Shown: piece by piece, positions 1-7,453 of the stretch | Position numbering within the stretch: position 1 is the first letter of the stretch | Layout: the number at the start of each line of letters is the position of its first letter | NCBI GenBank assembly: GCA_011371325.1 | Contig: DRQV01000104.1 | Span: 1 to 13,729, forward strand | Direction of reading: 5' to 3' | DNA length: 13,729 nt | DNA from: Thioploca sp. | Lineage (GTDB): Bacteria; Pseudomonadota; Gammaproteobacteria; Beggiatoales; Beggiatoaceae | Program-made: the position numbers and the translations under genes | Notes under the pieces: model-generated | Told to the model about the DNA's origin: nothing | Databases searched by the model: none | Seen by the model: only the letters and a program-made list of their open reading frames with translations

Positions 1-557
1 CTATCTGTGCCTTACAAGCAACTATGGAAGGTTATCGAGTGGTAACTATGGAACAAGCTGCTCCATTGGCTGATATTTTTGTGACTACTACAGGTAATGT
101 AGGTGTAGTTACTCATGAACATATGCAACAAATGAAAAACCAAGCTATAGTATGTAATATCGGTCATTTTGATTCAGAAATTGAAGTTGCTAAAATACGT
201 CAATATAAATGGGAAAATATTAAACCTCAAGTTGATCATATAATTTTTCCTGATGGTAAACGATTGATTTTATTAGCAGAAGGTCGTTTAGTTAACTTAG
301 GTTGTGCCACTGGTCATCCAAGTTTTGTAATGTCTAATTCTTTTACCAATCAAGTATTAGCCCAGATTGAATTATGGCAAAATTACAAGAATTATGATAA
401 AAAAGTATATGTATTGCCCAAACATTTAGATGAAAAAGTTGCTAGAATGCACTTACAACGTTTAGGAGCTAACTTAACCGAATTAACATCAGCTCAAGCT
501 AATTATTTAAATATACCTGTAGAAGGTCCTTATAAACCAGAACATTATAGATATTAA
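1..557 (+). CDS. ahcY: Adenosylhomocysteinase (SAHH), 3' part
   Basis: Hydrolyses S-adenosylhomocysteine to adenosine and homocysteine in the cytosol, relieving product inhibition of methyltransferases in the activated methyl cycle. The frame is open to the left edge, so the ATG at base 24 is internal: codons from base 3 read ICALQAT before MEGY, matching the family's conserved ICALQA-MEGY segment. Visible are the end of the NAD-binding Rossmann domain (DIFVTTTGN, then the NIGHFDSEI block) and the signature C-terminus GPYKPEHYRY, whose Lys and Tyr reach into the NAD site of the neighbouring subunit. About 185 codons are present, under half of a full-length protein of about 430-470 residues. 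It lies 64 bases upstream of the PTS genes on the same strand. Identification is secure; only the truncation by the window limits it. Confidence 0.97.
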   Translation, partial: ICALQATMEGYRVVTMEQAAPLADIFVTTTGNVGVVTHEHMQQMKNQAIVCNIGHFDSEIEVAKIRQYKWENIKPQVDHIIFPDGKRLILLAEGRLVNLGCATGHPSFVMSNSFTNQVLAQIELWQNYKNYDKKVYVLPKHLDEKVARMHLQRLGANLTELTSAQANYLNIPVEGPYKPEHYRY

Positions 558-621
558 TAGTTCTAATTGCTATCACTGTGTATCACTTTTTTAGTATCAA
601 CAAATTTAGCAACAGAATAAG

Positions 622-1023
622 ATGAGTGTAGGTATCTTACTAATTACCCATGATGATATAGGCTCTGCCCTGTTGGAGAGTTTAGAAAAAATGTTGGGTA
701 CTTTGCCACTGCCTGTTAAAATATTACCTATTCGTCATGAAAATGAATTTTTTGAATTTTGTTATCATGCAAAGAATATATGTAACACTCTAAATAAAGA
801 ACATGGAGTATTGGTGCTTACCGATTTGTTTGCTGCTACTCCTTGTAATATTGCCAGTAAATTGATTCCTGATTGTAGAGTACGAGTGGTAGCAGGATTA
901 AACTTCCCTATGTTAGTTAGAATTATGAACTATTCAACGGCCGACTTAGATACAATGGTGAGTATCGCCATATCTGGAGGGTGTCAAGGAATATTAGATG
1001 TTAATTCTGTAATAGAAGAATAA
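622..1023 (+). CDS. PTS EIIA component, mannose family
   Basis: A 133-residue cytosolic phosphocarrier that accepts phosphate from HPr. His10 in the motif LLITHDD matches the phosphorylated His10 of E. coli ManX. Asp68 in LVLTDLFAATPCN and the GLNFPMLVRI segment complete the EIIA-Man fold signature. It is a single-domain protein with no IIB domain attached, and no IIB, IIC or IID gene follows, so it probably regulates rather than transports, as in other proteobacteria with an EIIA-HPr-EI cluster. It starts the group EIIA-ptsH-ptsI-mgtE, with 14 bases to the HPr start. The start is chosen because it places His10 at the family position. No clear Shine-Dalgarno precedes it (the upstream bases are AACAGAATAAG). 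Its regulatory partner cannot be told from this window. Confidence 0.93.
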   Translation: MSVGILLITHDDIGSALLESLEKMLGTLPLPVKILPIRHENEFFEFCYHAKNICNTLNKEHGVLVLTDLFAATPCNIASKLIPDCRVRVVAGLNFPMLVRIMNYSTADLDTMVSIAISGGCQGILDVNSVIEE

Positions 1024-1037
1024 AATTATATGTGATT

Positions 1038-1307
1038 ATGTTAAAACAAACCATTACCATTGTTAATAAATTAGGTTTACATGCAAGAGCAGCAACCAAA
1101 TTGGTTAAATTAGCTTCACATTTTGACAGTTCAATTAAATTAAAACGTAAACAACGAGAAGTTAATGGCAAAAGTATTATGGGAGTGATGTTATTAGCAG
1201 CAGCTAAAGGTTCTGAAATAGAATTATCGGTTGATGGTATTGATGAAGAAATAGCTATGTCGCAGGTAAGCGATCTTATTAAGGGTGGTTTTGGAGAAGA
1301 AGAGTGA
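1038..1307 (+). CDS. ptsH: Phosphocarrier protein HPr
   Basis: An 89-residue HPr that relays phosphate from EI to EIIA proteins. The catalytic loop GLHARAA carries His15, and the regulatory-site loop GKSIMG carries Ser46, the residue phosphorylated by HPr kinase in bacteria that have HprK. I start at the ATG at 1038, not the in-frame GTG at 1032. The ATG start puts the histidine exactly at 15 and the serine at 46, and family proteins begin with MLKQ- or MLQQ-like sequences. Neither start has a Shine-Dalgarno. The 3' end overlaps ptsI by four bases (GTGA), suggesting translational coupling and matched production of HPr and EI. A conserved Ser46 predicts an hprK gene elsewhere in the genome; that is inference. 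Confidence 0.95.
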   Translation: MLKQTITIVNKLGLHARAATKLVKLASHFDSSIKLKRKQREVNGKSIMGVMLLAAAKGSEIELSVDGIDEEIAMSQVSDLIKGGFGEEE

Positions 1308-3025
1308 GTTTAACTTTACATGGCATTGGGGTATCAAAAGGCATTGCTATTGGTAAAGTTCATGTTATTCGTCGAGATGTTTTAGAAATTAACAAAGAAT
1401 CTGTAACTGAAATTGAAGCAGAAGTTAGTCGTTTTCAAAATGCTATTGACTTAGCTCATCAACAATTGAAACTTATAAAAGAACAAATTCCTACCAACTC
1501 AACTGTTGATGTAACTGCATTCATTGACTCCCATTTATTAATGCTTGAAGACAGTTTATTAGCTAAAGCTCCAATTGACCTAATTTACGAACATAACTGT
1601 AATGCTGAATGGGCTTTGCAAATGCAAAGTGATGAAATTATTCAGATTTTTGACAATATGGATGATCCATATTTAAGTTCTCGTAAAAATGATATTGAAC
1701 AAGTAGTTATTCGTATTCAAAGAATTTTACATGGTCATACAGATATATCATTTGAAACAGCATTAACCAATTTGGCAAATACTATTATTTTAGCTGATGA
1801 TTTAAGTCCAGCTGACACCGTATTAATGCAGCATCAAGGTATTTTAGCATTCGCTACTGAATTTGGAGGCACTACTTCACATACAGCTATTTTAGCTCGT
1901 AGTTTAGGCATTCCAGCAATAGTCGGTTTACGAACAGCACGCCCCTATATAAAATCTGATGACACCTTAATCATTGATGGTGAACATGGAGTAATATTTA
2001 TATCACCAGATGAACATTGTTTACGTCATTACCAAACCCGTCAAAATGAACAAAAACACTTCCGTGCTGTTTTAAGCAAGATAAAATCTTCCCCAACTGT
2101 GACTCAAGATGGAGTTCCAATTACTTTACATGCCAATATTGAGTTTCCAGAAGATATGGAAGCAGTAAAAAAAGTCGGCGGTAAAGGAGTTGGCCTATAT
2201 CGTACCGAGTTTTTATTTATGAATCGGCATACTCCACCAGAAGAAGAAGAACATTTTGATGCATATCTTAAAGTTATAAATGCTATGCAAGGTGGGCCGA
2301 TAACAATCCGCACTCTTGATTTAGGGGCTGATAAACAAATATTAGGTAGTCATGCAACAACCTGTAACTCAGCCCTTGGTCTACGAGCTATCCGATTATG
2401 CCTAAACAATTCCAAACTATTTAAACCGCAATTACGAGCGATTATCCGAGCTTCTGCACTTGGTCAAGTACGGATGATGATTCCTATGGTGACTGGATTC
2501 CAAGAGCTAACCCAAATATTTAGTATAATTAAAGAAATAAGAGAAGAATTACAAAAAAAATCTTTAGATTTTAATCCTAAAATGCCATTTGGAATTATGC
2601 TAGAAGTTCCTGCCATGGCAATTTGTACTGATTTAATAGCTCCTCAAGTTGATTTTTTATCAGTTGGCACTAATGATTTAATTCAATATACTCTAGCAAT
2701 AGACAGAAGCGATGAAGCAGTTAATTATTTATACGATCCTTTACATCCGGCAGTTCTACGTCTAATTAAAATGAGTGTTGATGCTGCTACTAAAGCGAAT
2801 AAACCAATCAGTATGTGTGGAGAGATGGCTAGTAATAGTGAATATGTAAAATTGTTGTTGGGATTAGGTTTACGTTCATTTAGTGTTAATCCAGAATCTT
2901 TTTTAGAAGTTAAACAAATTATAAAAAACAGTAATATAAAGAATTTAACTAAATTTACTAGCCAAACTATGGCAATGAGTTCTCCAATAGAAATTACCGA
3001 ATCATTGAAGAATATTAACCTCTGA
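1304..3025 (+). CDS. ptsI: PEP-protein phosphotransferase, enzyme I
   Basis: Enzyme I (573 residues, normal length) takes phosphate from phosphoenolpyruvate and passes it to HPr. Order of parts: N-terminal HPr-binding and phosphohistidine domain (about 1-225) with active-site His193 in GGTTSHTAILARS; then the PEP-binding barrel with LYRTEFLF (299-306), GLRAIRLCL (359-367), metal ligands Glu434 (MLEVPA) and Asp458 (GTNDLIQY), and Cys505 in the CGEMA active-site motif. All expected catalytic residues are present. It starts at a GTG overlapping the ptsH stop; a GGAG about 9 bases upstream, inside the end of ptsH, is one of the better ribosome sites in the window. mgtE follows after 10 bases. With no EIIB or EIIC nearby, the relay probably ends on regulatory EIIA proteins. 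Confidence 0.97.
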   Translation: MSLTLHGIGVSKGIAIGKVHVIRRDVLEINKESVTEIEAEVSRFQNAIDLAHQQLKLIKEQIPTNSTVDVTAFIDSHLLMLEDSLLAKAPIDLIYEHNCNAEWALQMQSDEIIQIFDNMDDPYLSSRKNDIEQVVIRIQRILHGHTDISFETALTNLANTIILADDLSPADTVLMQHQGILAFATEFGGTTSHTAILARSLGIPAIVGLRTARPYIKSDDTLIIDGEHGVIFISPDEHCLRHYQTRQNEQKHFRAVLSKIKSSPTVTQDGVPITLHANIEFPEDMEAVKKVGGKGVGLYRTEFLFMNRHTPPEEEEHFDAYLKVINAMQGGPITIRTLDLGADKQILGSHATTCNSALGLRAIRLCLNNSKLFKPQLRAIIRASALGQVRMMIPMVTGFQELTQIFSIIKEIREELQKKSLDFNPKMPFGIMLEVPAMAICTDLIAPQVDFLSVGTNDLIQYTLAIDRSDEAVNYLYDPLHPAVLRLIKMSVDAATKANKPISMCGEMASNSEYVKLLLGLGLRSFSVNPESFLEVKQIIKNSNIKNLTKFTSQTMAMSSPIEITESLKNINL

Positions 3026-3035
3026 ATTCCTGCCT

Positions 3036-4361
3036 ATGACCACTCTGGATAGCTTGCATGAAGCCCTAAATAATGGGAATAAAGCTGAAATAAATAATAT
3101 TATTAATGGGTTACATCCATCTGAAATTGCCGATGTTTTAGAGTCTTTGCCGACCAAACAAAGAGTTGAATTATGGCAATTAAAAAGTATTAAACCAGGG
3201 GATATTCTACCTCATATAAGCGAAAATGTACGAATTGAGTTAATGCTCAATATGCCGATTGCAAAAATTACAGCTGCCGCAGAAAATATGGCAATTGATG
3301 ATGCTGTTGATATATTACAAAATTTGCCAGATGATATAGTAGAAAAAGTATTACAAGCGATGAATTGGCGATATCGGCAACGTTTAACACAAGTGCTGTT
3401 TTATCCGGAAGATTCCGCTGGTGGCTTAATGAATACTGATGTATTGACTGTTCGTACTGAAATGACTTTAAAAATGGTTTCAAGTTATTTACGTCGGTTA
3501 AAACAATTACCAGAAAAAACTGATGTTTTAATGGTAGTGGATTGTGATAACTGTTATCGTGGAATGTTATCATTGTTAGATATATTAACGAACACTCCTA
3601 AATTTACTGTTGCACAAGTGATGTCTTCTGAAATAGCTCCAATTTCAGCTCATTTATCAGCCCATGAAGTCGCTATTTTATTTGAACAAAGAGATTTATT
3701 ATCTATTCCAGTAGTTGATGAACAAGGTTATTTAATGGGACGTATTACAATTGATGATGTAGTTGATGTAATTCGTTCTGAAGCAGATCACCATTTAATG
3801 GGGCAAGCTGGCTTAGACGAGGACGATGATATGTTTGCTCCAATCTTAGCCACTACTAGAGATAGAGCCTTGTGGTTAGGAGTAAATTTAGCTACAGCAT
3901 TTATGGCTGCCTATGTAATTGGTTTATTTGCAATTACTTTAGAACAAATGGTTGCATTGGCAATATTGATGCCGGTAGTCGCTAGTATGGGCGGAATTGC
4001 TGGTAGCCAAACTTTAACAATTGTAATTCGTGGTATGGCATTGAATCAGATTAGTAATACTAATATATTATGGTTATTAAAAAAAGAATTAGCCGTTGGA
4101 ATATTAAATGGAATGATTTGGGCTTTTGTGGTGGCTATGATTGCTATAGTATGGTTTAGTAATGTTAAATTGGGGATAATTATTGGCTGTGCTTTATTGA
4201 TTAATTTATCTTTAGCTGCTATATCAGGAGTGTTTATACCATTTATTTTGCGTAGTTTATCTATAGACCCTGCTTTAGCTTCAGGAGTTACCCTAACTAC
4301 AATCACTGATATTATTGGTTTTAGCACATTATTAGGCTTGGCAACTATATTTTTGTTATAA
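3036..4361 (+). CDS. mgtE: Magnesium transporter MgtE
   Basis: MgtE-type Mg2+ channel/transporter (441 residues) of the inner membrane. Visible parts: a cytosolic superhelical N domain (about 1-130, ending at the conserved SAGGLMNTD), two CBS domains (about 133-255) that sense cytosolic Mg2+, a connecting acidic segment (DEDDD at about 261-265), then five predicted membrane helices (about 279-298, 304-321, 352-374, 379-405 and 413-441). The conserved MGGIAGSQ motif and Asp425 in TTITDIIGF are present; the matching Asp lines the Mg2+ selectivity site in Thermus MgtE. It follows ptsI by 10 bases and is probably cotranscribed. No Shine-Dalgarno is visible before the ATG. MgtE is often found after EIIA-HPr-EI in proteobacteria, though I know of no proven functional reason. 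Confidence 0.95.
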   Translation: MTTLDSLHEALNNGNKAEINNIINGLHPSEIADVLESLPTKQRVELWQLKSIKPGDILPHISENVRIELMLNMPIAKITAAAENMAIDDAVDILQNLPDDIVEKVLQAMNWRYRQRLTQVLFYPEDSAGGLMNTDVLTVRTEMTLKMVSSYLRRLKQLPEKTDVLMVVDCDNCYRGMLSLLDILTNTPKFTVAQVMSSEIAPISAHLSAHEVAILFEQRDLLSIPVVDEQGYLMGRITIDDVVDVIRSEADHHLMGQAGLDEDDDMFAPILATTRDRALWLGVNLATAFMAAYVIGLFAITLEQMVALAILMPVVASMGGIAGSQTLTIVIRGMALNQISNTNILWLLKKELAVGILNGMIWAFVVAMIAIVWFSNVKLGIIIGCALLINLSLAAISGVFIPFILRSLSIDPALASGVTLTTITDIIGFSTLLGLATIFLL

Positions 4362-4366
4362 ACAGC

Positions 4367-4516
4367 ATGGGAAGAATAGACTTAAATGAAACTATCGTTT
4401 TAATGCGATCGTCTATTGACATGACAAATTGGCTCATAGATGATAAACTATGTGAAGTAAGATTTTTAGAGTCCAAAACTAGAAATTTATTGGACTCCAG
4501 TAAATCTATAAAATAG
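4367..4516 (+). CDS. Possible 49-codon small ORF, doubtful
   Basis: Starting six bases after mgtE, an ATG opens a frame of 49 codons ending at a TAG. It begins MGRIDLNETIVLM and ends LLDSSKSIK, and overlaps the 3' end of the convergent bamE by 11 bases. The product would be soluble and mixed-charge, with no membrane segment and no motif I recognise. There is no Shine-Dalgarno. The same bases hold two inverted repeats, which may better explain the conservation of this stretch if it is conserved. A stop-free run of this length is only mildly unlikely by chance here. I list it because it nearly fills the mgtE-bamE gap; it could equally be untranslated sequence or a gene remnant. Confidence 0.2.
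   Translation: MGRIDLNETIVLMRSSIDMTNWLIDDKLCEVRFLESKTRNLLDSSKSIK
4375..4417. repeat. Inverted repeat downstream of mgtE
   Basis: AATAGAC (4375-4381) is repeated inverted as GTCTATT (4411-4417). Inside, ATCG (4394-4397) can pair with CGAT (4406-4409) around an 8-base loop. The arrangement could form a bulged hairpin at the 3' end of the mgtE message. No T-run follows on either strand, so it is not a textbook intrinsic terminator. Confidence 0.4.
4469..4497. repeat. Hairpin between mgtE and bamE
   Basis: A perfect 8-base inverted repeat, GAGTCCAA (4469-4476) and TTGGACTC (4490-4497), surrounds a 13-base loop. It lies between the convergent 3' ends of mgtE and bamE, the expected place for a bidirectional terminator or an mRNA-stabilising hairpin. 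Neither strand carries a proper T-run after the stem, so termination here would be weak or factor-dependent. Position is the main argument for function. Confidence 0.5.
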
Positions 4517-4865
4517 GTTCTTGATCTAAATCTGGTAATGGAAGCGGTTTAGTTTGATTTAGCTTACCAATTTTTACATCTCCTGTTACTTTTTGTAATA
4601 ATTTATCTTTATCAAAAAATAGGGAAATATGACGTTGTTCACGTTTTTTATAACTACCTTGAAATGTGTATATATAATCCCAACGGTTTTGATGAAATAC
4701 ATCTATTATGAGTGGGGTTCCCATAATAAATTGCACTTTTTTAGCTGGCATTTTTAATTCAAGTTGATCCAACATTTCTTGAGTGATAACATTACCTTGT
4801 TGAATATCTATCAAGTGCATTGAACATCCAGATAACATAAAGATTACAAAAACAAACTTTGGCAT
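4506..4865 (-). CDS. bamE: Outer membrane assembly lipoprotein BamE (SmpA/OmlA)
   Basis: Small lipoprotein of the BAM complex, which inserts beta-barrel proteins into the outer membrane. The 119-residue product opens with a short signal peptide and the lipobox LSGC with lipidated Cys14; Ser15 after it fits sorting to the outer membrane. The body shows the SmpA/OmlA domain: VQFIMGTPLI (44-53), RWDYIYTF (61-68) and a following beta-strand region to about 95. A proline-rich tail (PLPLPD) ends the protein. The start is supported by a good Shine-Dalgarno (TAGGA, about 10 bases upstream). It is divergent from fur across 52 bases, the classic proteobacterial bamE/fur arrangement. It converges on mgtE. 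Essentiality varies between species. Confidence 0.9.
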   Translation of the reverse strand: MPKFVFVIFMLSGCSMHLIDIQQGNVITQEMLDQLELKMPAKKVQFIMGTPLIIDVFHQNRWDYIYTFQGSYKKREQRHISLFFDKDKLLQKVTGDVKIGKLNQTKPLPLPDLDQEPIL

Positions 4866-4917
4866 TAGATTTTTTCCTACTTAAGAATAAGGTTTGTAAT
4901 TTAATATAAAAAACATA
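4866..4917. promoter_or_regulatory. bamE/fur divergent control region
   Basis: The 52 bases between the divergent starts must hold both promoters or share them with gene ends. On the + strand TAATAT (4902-4907) is a possible -10 for fur, which would give a leader of only a few bases; fur has no Shine-Dalgarno, so near-leaderless initiation is possible. On the - strand a TAGGA ribosome site serves bamE. I could not find a convincing 19-base Fur box, so autoregulation by Fur is not shown. Promoter calls are by eye and weak. Confidence 0.35.
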
Positions 4918-5337
4918 ATGGAAGAACTTAAAAAATTCGGCCTAAAAGCAACTTTACCTCGTTTAAGAATACTACAATTATTAGAAACTAATAACCAACA
5001 TCACATGAGTGCTGAAGATGTTTATAAAGCATTATTGGATGTAGGGAAAGATATTGGTTTAGCCACTATTTATCGAGTATTAACTCAGTTTGAAGCTGCT
5101 GGTTTAGTTATTCGCCATCATTTTGATGATAATTCATCTGTATTTGAATTAAATGCAGGTCATCATCATGATCATTTATTATGTATCAAATGCGGCAAAG
5201 TTATCGAGTTTGTGGATGATGTAATTGAAGAACATCAACGCACTATAGCCAAGCAACATGGTTTTAAAATTACTAATCATTATTTATACATTTATGGAGT
5301 TTGTTCAACCTGTTATGACAAAAGAAATATTACTTAG
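4918..5337 (+). CDS. fur: Ferric uptake regulator Fur
   Basis: Dimeric metal-dependent repressor (139 residues) that shuts off iron-acquisition genes when Fe2+ is plentiful. The N-terminal winged helix (about 5-78) includes GLKATLPRLRIL and the recognition helix region LATIYRVLTQFEAAGLV. Metal sites are visible: His29, Glu77 and the HHHDH cluster (82-86), plus structural zinc cysteines as CIKC (89/92) and CSTC (129/132). It is a few residues shorter at the N-terminus than many betaproteobacterial Fur proteins; no upstream in-frame start exists, and no Shine-Dalgarno precedes this ATG. It is divergent from bamE and ends 7 bases from the convergent LysM gene. Zur and PerR are relatives, but the sequence and the bamE linkage favour Fur. 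Confidence 0.95.
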   Translation: MEELKKFGLKATLPRLRILQLLETNNQHHMSAEDVYKALLDVGKDIGLATIYRVLTQFEAAGLVIRHHFDDNSSVFELNAGHHHDHLLCIKCGKVIEFVDDVIEEHQRTIAKQHGFKITNHYLYIYGVCSTCYDKRNIT

Positions 5338-5344
5338 TTAAAAC

Positions 5345-5983
5345 TTACCAAAAACAATCTGTTACAACAATATTCCAAGAATCTCTTGTATAACCTACAT
5401 CATAGACTTTATCAGTAAATAAACTTTGACCTTCTATTTTTAAAGCTCGATGCAAAACTCGTTCTTCATCATCACTGGCATATGTAATATCAATAATCCT
5501 TGCCTGAGCTGAATTATTTTTTATAATATAGCTAGCTCCAACACATGCTGATAAACCACAAAAACGATTTTTCCGACCCTTATGGTAAAAAGTTTTAATT
5601 CTGACTACACTTACCCCACAACTATCTTGAGGTAATTCAGGATTTAATGCCCCTAATTTTTTAGATTGAATTTTAATCGTAGAACTAGATTTAGTAGCTG
5701 ACACTGCTTGAGGATATAAAACTAAAGCTTGACCAATATATATTTCATATGGCGGAGATATATTATTCCACTTTGCTAAATTTTGATATGGAATATTGTA
5801 TTGGTTAGCAATTGTATCTAAAGTATCATTTGGCCTTACAATATATGTTAATCCAAAATTATTATTACCCGGCATAACATCACGAGGTACATTTACATTT
5901 TGAGCTGGTATATAACGAAATGGTATCTTGACACAACCAGATAATAATATACTAACCACGAGTATAAATTTTATTAAGTTCAT
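5345..5983 (-). CDS. LysM-domain lipoprotein of unknown function
   Basis: A 212-residue predicted lipoprotein. The signal peptide ends in lipobox LLSGC with lipidated Cys17, and Val18 after it does not argue for inner-membrane retention. A LysM peptidoglycan-binding domain spans about 47-90 (YIVRPNDTLDTIANQYNI, then a WNNI segment and YIGQALVLYP). The N-terminal half resembles NlpD/YgeR-type proteins, but the M23 peptidase-like domain they carry is absent. Instead a region of about 100 residues (110-212) holds four cysteines (122, 142, 147, 210) and a basic stretch, YHKGRKNR; I do not recognise it. An even number of cysteines in an exported domain suggests two disulfides. It likely anchors something to the cell wall in the periplasm. 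No Shine-Dalgarno is seen. It converges on fur and is divergent from hemN. Confidence 0.8.
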   Translation of the reverse strand: MNLIKFILVVSILLSGCVKIPFRYIPAQNVNVPRDVMPGNNNFGLTYIVRPNDTLDTIANQYNIPYQNLAKWNNISPPYEIYIGQALVLYPQAVSATKSSSTIKIQSKKLGALNPELPQDSCGVSVVRIKTFYHKGRKNRFCGLSACVGASYIIKNNSAQARIIDITYASDDEERVLHRALKIEGQSLFTDKVYDVGYTRDSWNIVVTDCFW

Positions 5984-6006
5984 AATTGTAAATCATTTAA
6001 GTTTTA

Positions 6007-6036
6007 TTGAAACAAAATCATCTAATTATTTAATAC
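6007..6036 (+). promoter_or_regulatory. Probable promoter of hemN
   Basis: TTGAAA (6007-6012) and TAATAC (6031-6036) are 18 bases apart and match sigma-70 -35 and -10 elements well. Transcription would begin near 6043, leaving a leader of about 30 bases before the hemN ATG with a weak AGAG ribosome site. I saw no clean FNR palindrome overlapping it, so oxygen control is not shown. Confidence 0.5.
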
Positions 6037-6073
6037 CGTTTAAAAATTTAAGATAAAGTACACAGAGAATACT

Positions 6074-7453
6074 ATGCAACAAAATACTATTTTTGATATT
6101 GATTTAATTCGTCGCTATGATAAAGCTGGACCCCGTTATACATCTTATCCAACTGCAGTACAATTCAATAGCGAATTTGATGAGACATCTTACCGTACTC
6201 ATGCCCAAAATAGCAACCCAACCAAACCATTATCATTATATTTACATGTTCCATTTTGTGACACGGTATGTTTCTATTGTGCTTGTAATAAAATTGCTAC
6301 CAAAAATCGGGATTTAACTATACCCTATTTACAACATTTATATCAAGAAATTACTTTGCAAGGTAAACTATTTAGTCAACAACGGCCAGTAACTCAATTA
6401 CATTGGGGTGGTGGTACTCCTACTTTTTTAAATCATAATCAAATACAAGATGTTATGAAAGTAATGGGTAAACATTTCCAATTGCTTGATGATGATACTG
6501 GTGAATATTCCATAGAAATTGATCCTCGTGAAACTAAACCAGATACTATTGCTCTATTGCGTGAAGTAGGTTTTAATCGCATGAGTTTAGGGATACAAGA
6601 TTTTGATCCTAAAGTGCAAAAAGCAGTTAACCGCATCCAATCTCCAGAACAGACTTTTGCGGTATTAGAACAAGCTCGTAATGAGAGTTTTAAATCAGTA
6701 AGTGTTGATTTAATTTATGGTTTACCATATCAAACTGAAACAAGCTTTGCTAAAACTTTAGAAACTATTATTGCGGTTAAACCAAGTCGTCTATCAGTAT
6801 TTAATTATGCCCATTTGCCGACTATATTCAAACCTCAACGCCGGATTAATGAAGCTGATTTACCATCATCAACTGAAAAATTAACAATTTTACAAAATAC
6901 TACCAATCAATTATTGGAAGCTGGTTATATATATATTGGTATGGATCATTTTGCTTTGCCAGATGATGAATTAGCAATCGCTCAACGTAATGGTACTCTA
7001 TATCGTAATTTTCAAGGTTATTCCACCCATTCTGATTGTGATCTGATTGGGCTTGGCACTACATCAATTAGTCAAATTGCTGATAGTTATAGCCAAAACG
7101 TTAAAACATTAGAGGAATACTATGCCAAAATCAAAGCTGGGCATATTCCAATATTTCGGGGTTTTTCCCTTAATGAAGATGATAAGTTACGTCGAACTGT
7201 AATAACAAAATTAATTTGCCACTTTACTTTAGACATTGCTACGATAGAAAAAGACTATCAAATTGATTTTAAAACTTATTTCGCTACTGAAATAAAAGAA
7301 TTAGAAACTATGCAAGCTGATGGTTTATTAACTCTTAATGAACAACAAATTGATATTTTACCAGTTGGACGTTTATTAATTAGAAATATTTGTATGCCGT
7401 TCGATATCTACTTACGCAAAAATACTGAACAAAGATTTTCTAAAGTAATATGA
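6074..7453 (+). CDS. hemN: Oxygen-independent coproporphyrinogen III oxidase
   Basis: Radical-SAM enzyme converting coproporphyrinogen III to protoporphyrinogen IX by two decarboxylations without oxygen, in heme synthesis. Its 459 residues match E. coli HemN (457). Diagnostic features: GPRYTSYPTA (19-28), SAM-cluster cysteines 62, 66 and 69 in CDTVCFYC, followed by the extra Cys71 of the CxC pattern seen in true HemN, WGGGTPTFL (111-119), and a C-terminal HemN domain ending in an LLIRNICMPFD-like helix. These distinguish it from HemW, which lacks the N-terminal GPRYTSYPTA segment and the fourth cysteine. It overlaps the next gene by four bases (ATGA), so the two are probably co-translated. 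Its own promoter lies in the 90-base gap shared with the divergent LysM gene. Confidence 0.95.
   Translation: MQQNTIFDIDLIRRYDKAGPRYTSYPTAVQFNSEFDETSYRTHAQNSNPTKPLSLYLHVPFCDTVCFYCACNKIATKNRDLTIPYLQHLYQEITLQGKLFSQQRPVTQLHWGGGTPTFLNHNQIQDVMKVMGKHFQLLDDDTGEYSIEIDPRETKPDTIALLREVGFNRMSLGIQDFDPKVQKAVNRIQSPEQTFAVLEQARNESFKSVSVDLIYGLPYQTETSFAKTLETIIAVKPSRLSVFNYAHLPTIFKPQRRINEADLPSSTEKLTILQNTTNQLLEAGYIYIGMDHFALPDDELAIAQRNGTLYRNFQGYSTHSDCDLIGLGTTSISQIADSYSQNVKTLEEYYAKIKAGHIPIFRGFSLNEDDKLRRTVITKLICHFTLDIATIEKDYQIDFKTYFATEIKELETMQADGLLTLNEQQIDILPVGRLLIRNICMPFDIYLRKNTEQRFSKVI

Noticed and set aside
24..26. ATG as the start of the ahcY product
   Set aside because: In-frame upstream codons encode the conserved ICALQA segment; the gene is simply cut by the window edge. 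The same applies to the ATG at 13682 of the glycosyltransferase, preceded by the SVGRL motif.
571..586. Two TATCAC repeats ten bases apart before the EIIA gene
   Set aside because: Short and in AT-rich sequence; the possible -35/-10 pair nearby has a 19-base spacer, so I did not call an operator or promoter.
1032..1037. Upstream GTG as the HPr start
   Set aside because: It adds two residues and shifts His15 and Ser46 from their standard numbering; the ATG at 1038 fits the family.
2104..2313. Antisense open frames inside ptsI, and similar ones inside mgtE, hemN, gyrA and ygfZ
   Set aside because: They lie wholly within well-identified genes, show no family motifs and are explained by the coding bias of the real gene on the other strand.
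4866..4917. Fur box controlling fur
   Set aside because: No GATAAT-type repeat array with acceptable matches is visible; AT-richness alone gives partial hits.
6007..6022. FNR-like site upstream of hemN (TTGAA ... ATCAT)
   Set aside because: The half-sites are imperfect and spaced by five bases, not the four of the TTGAT-N4-ATCAA consensus.
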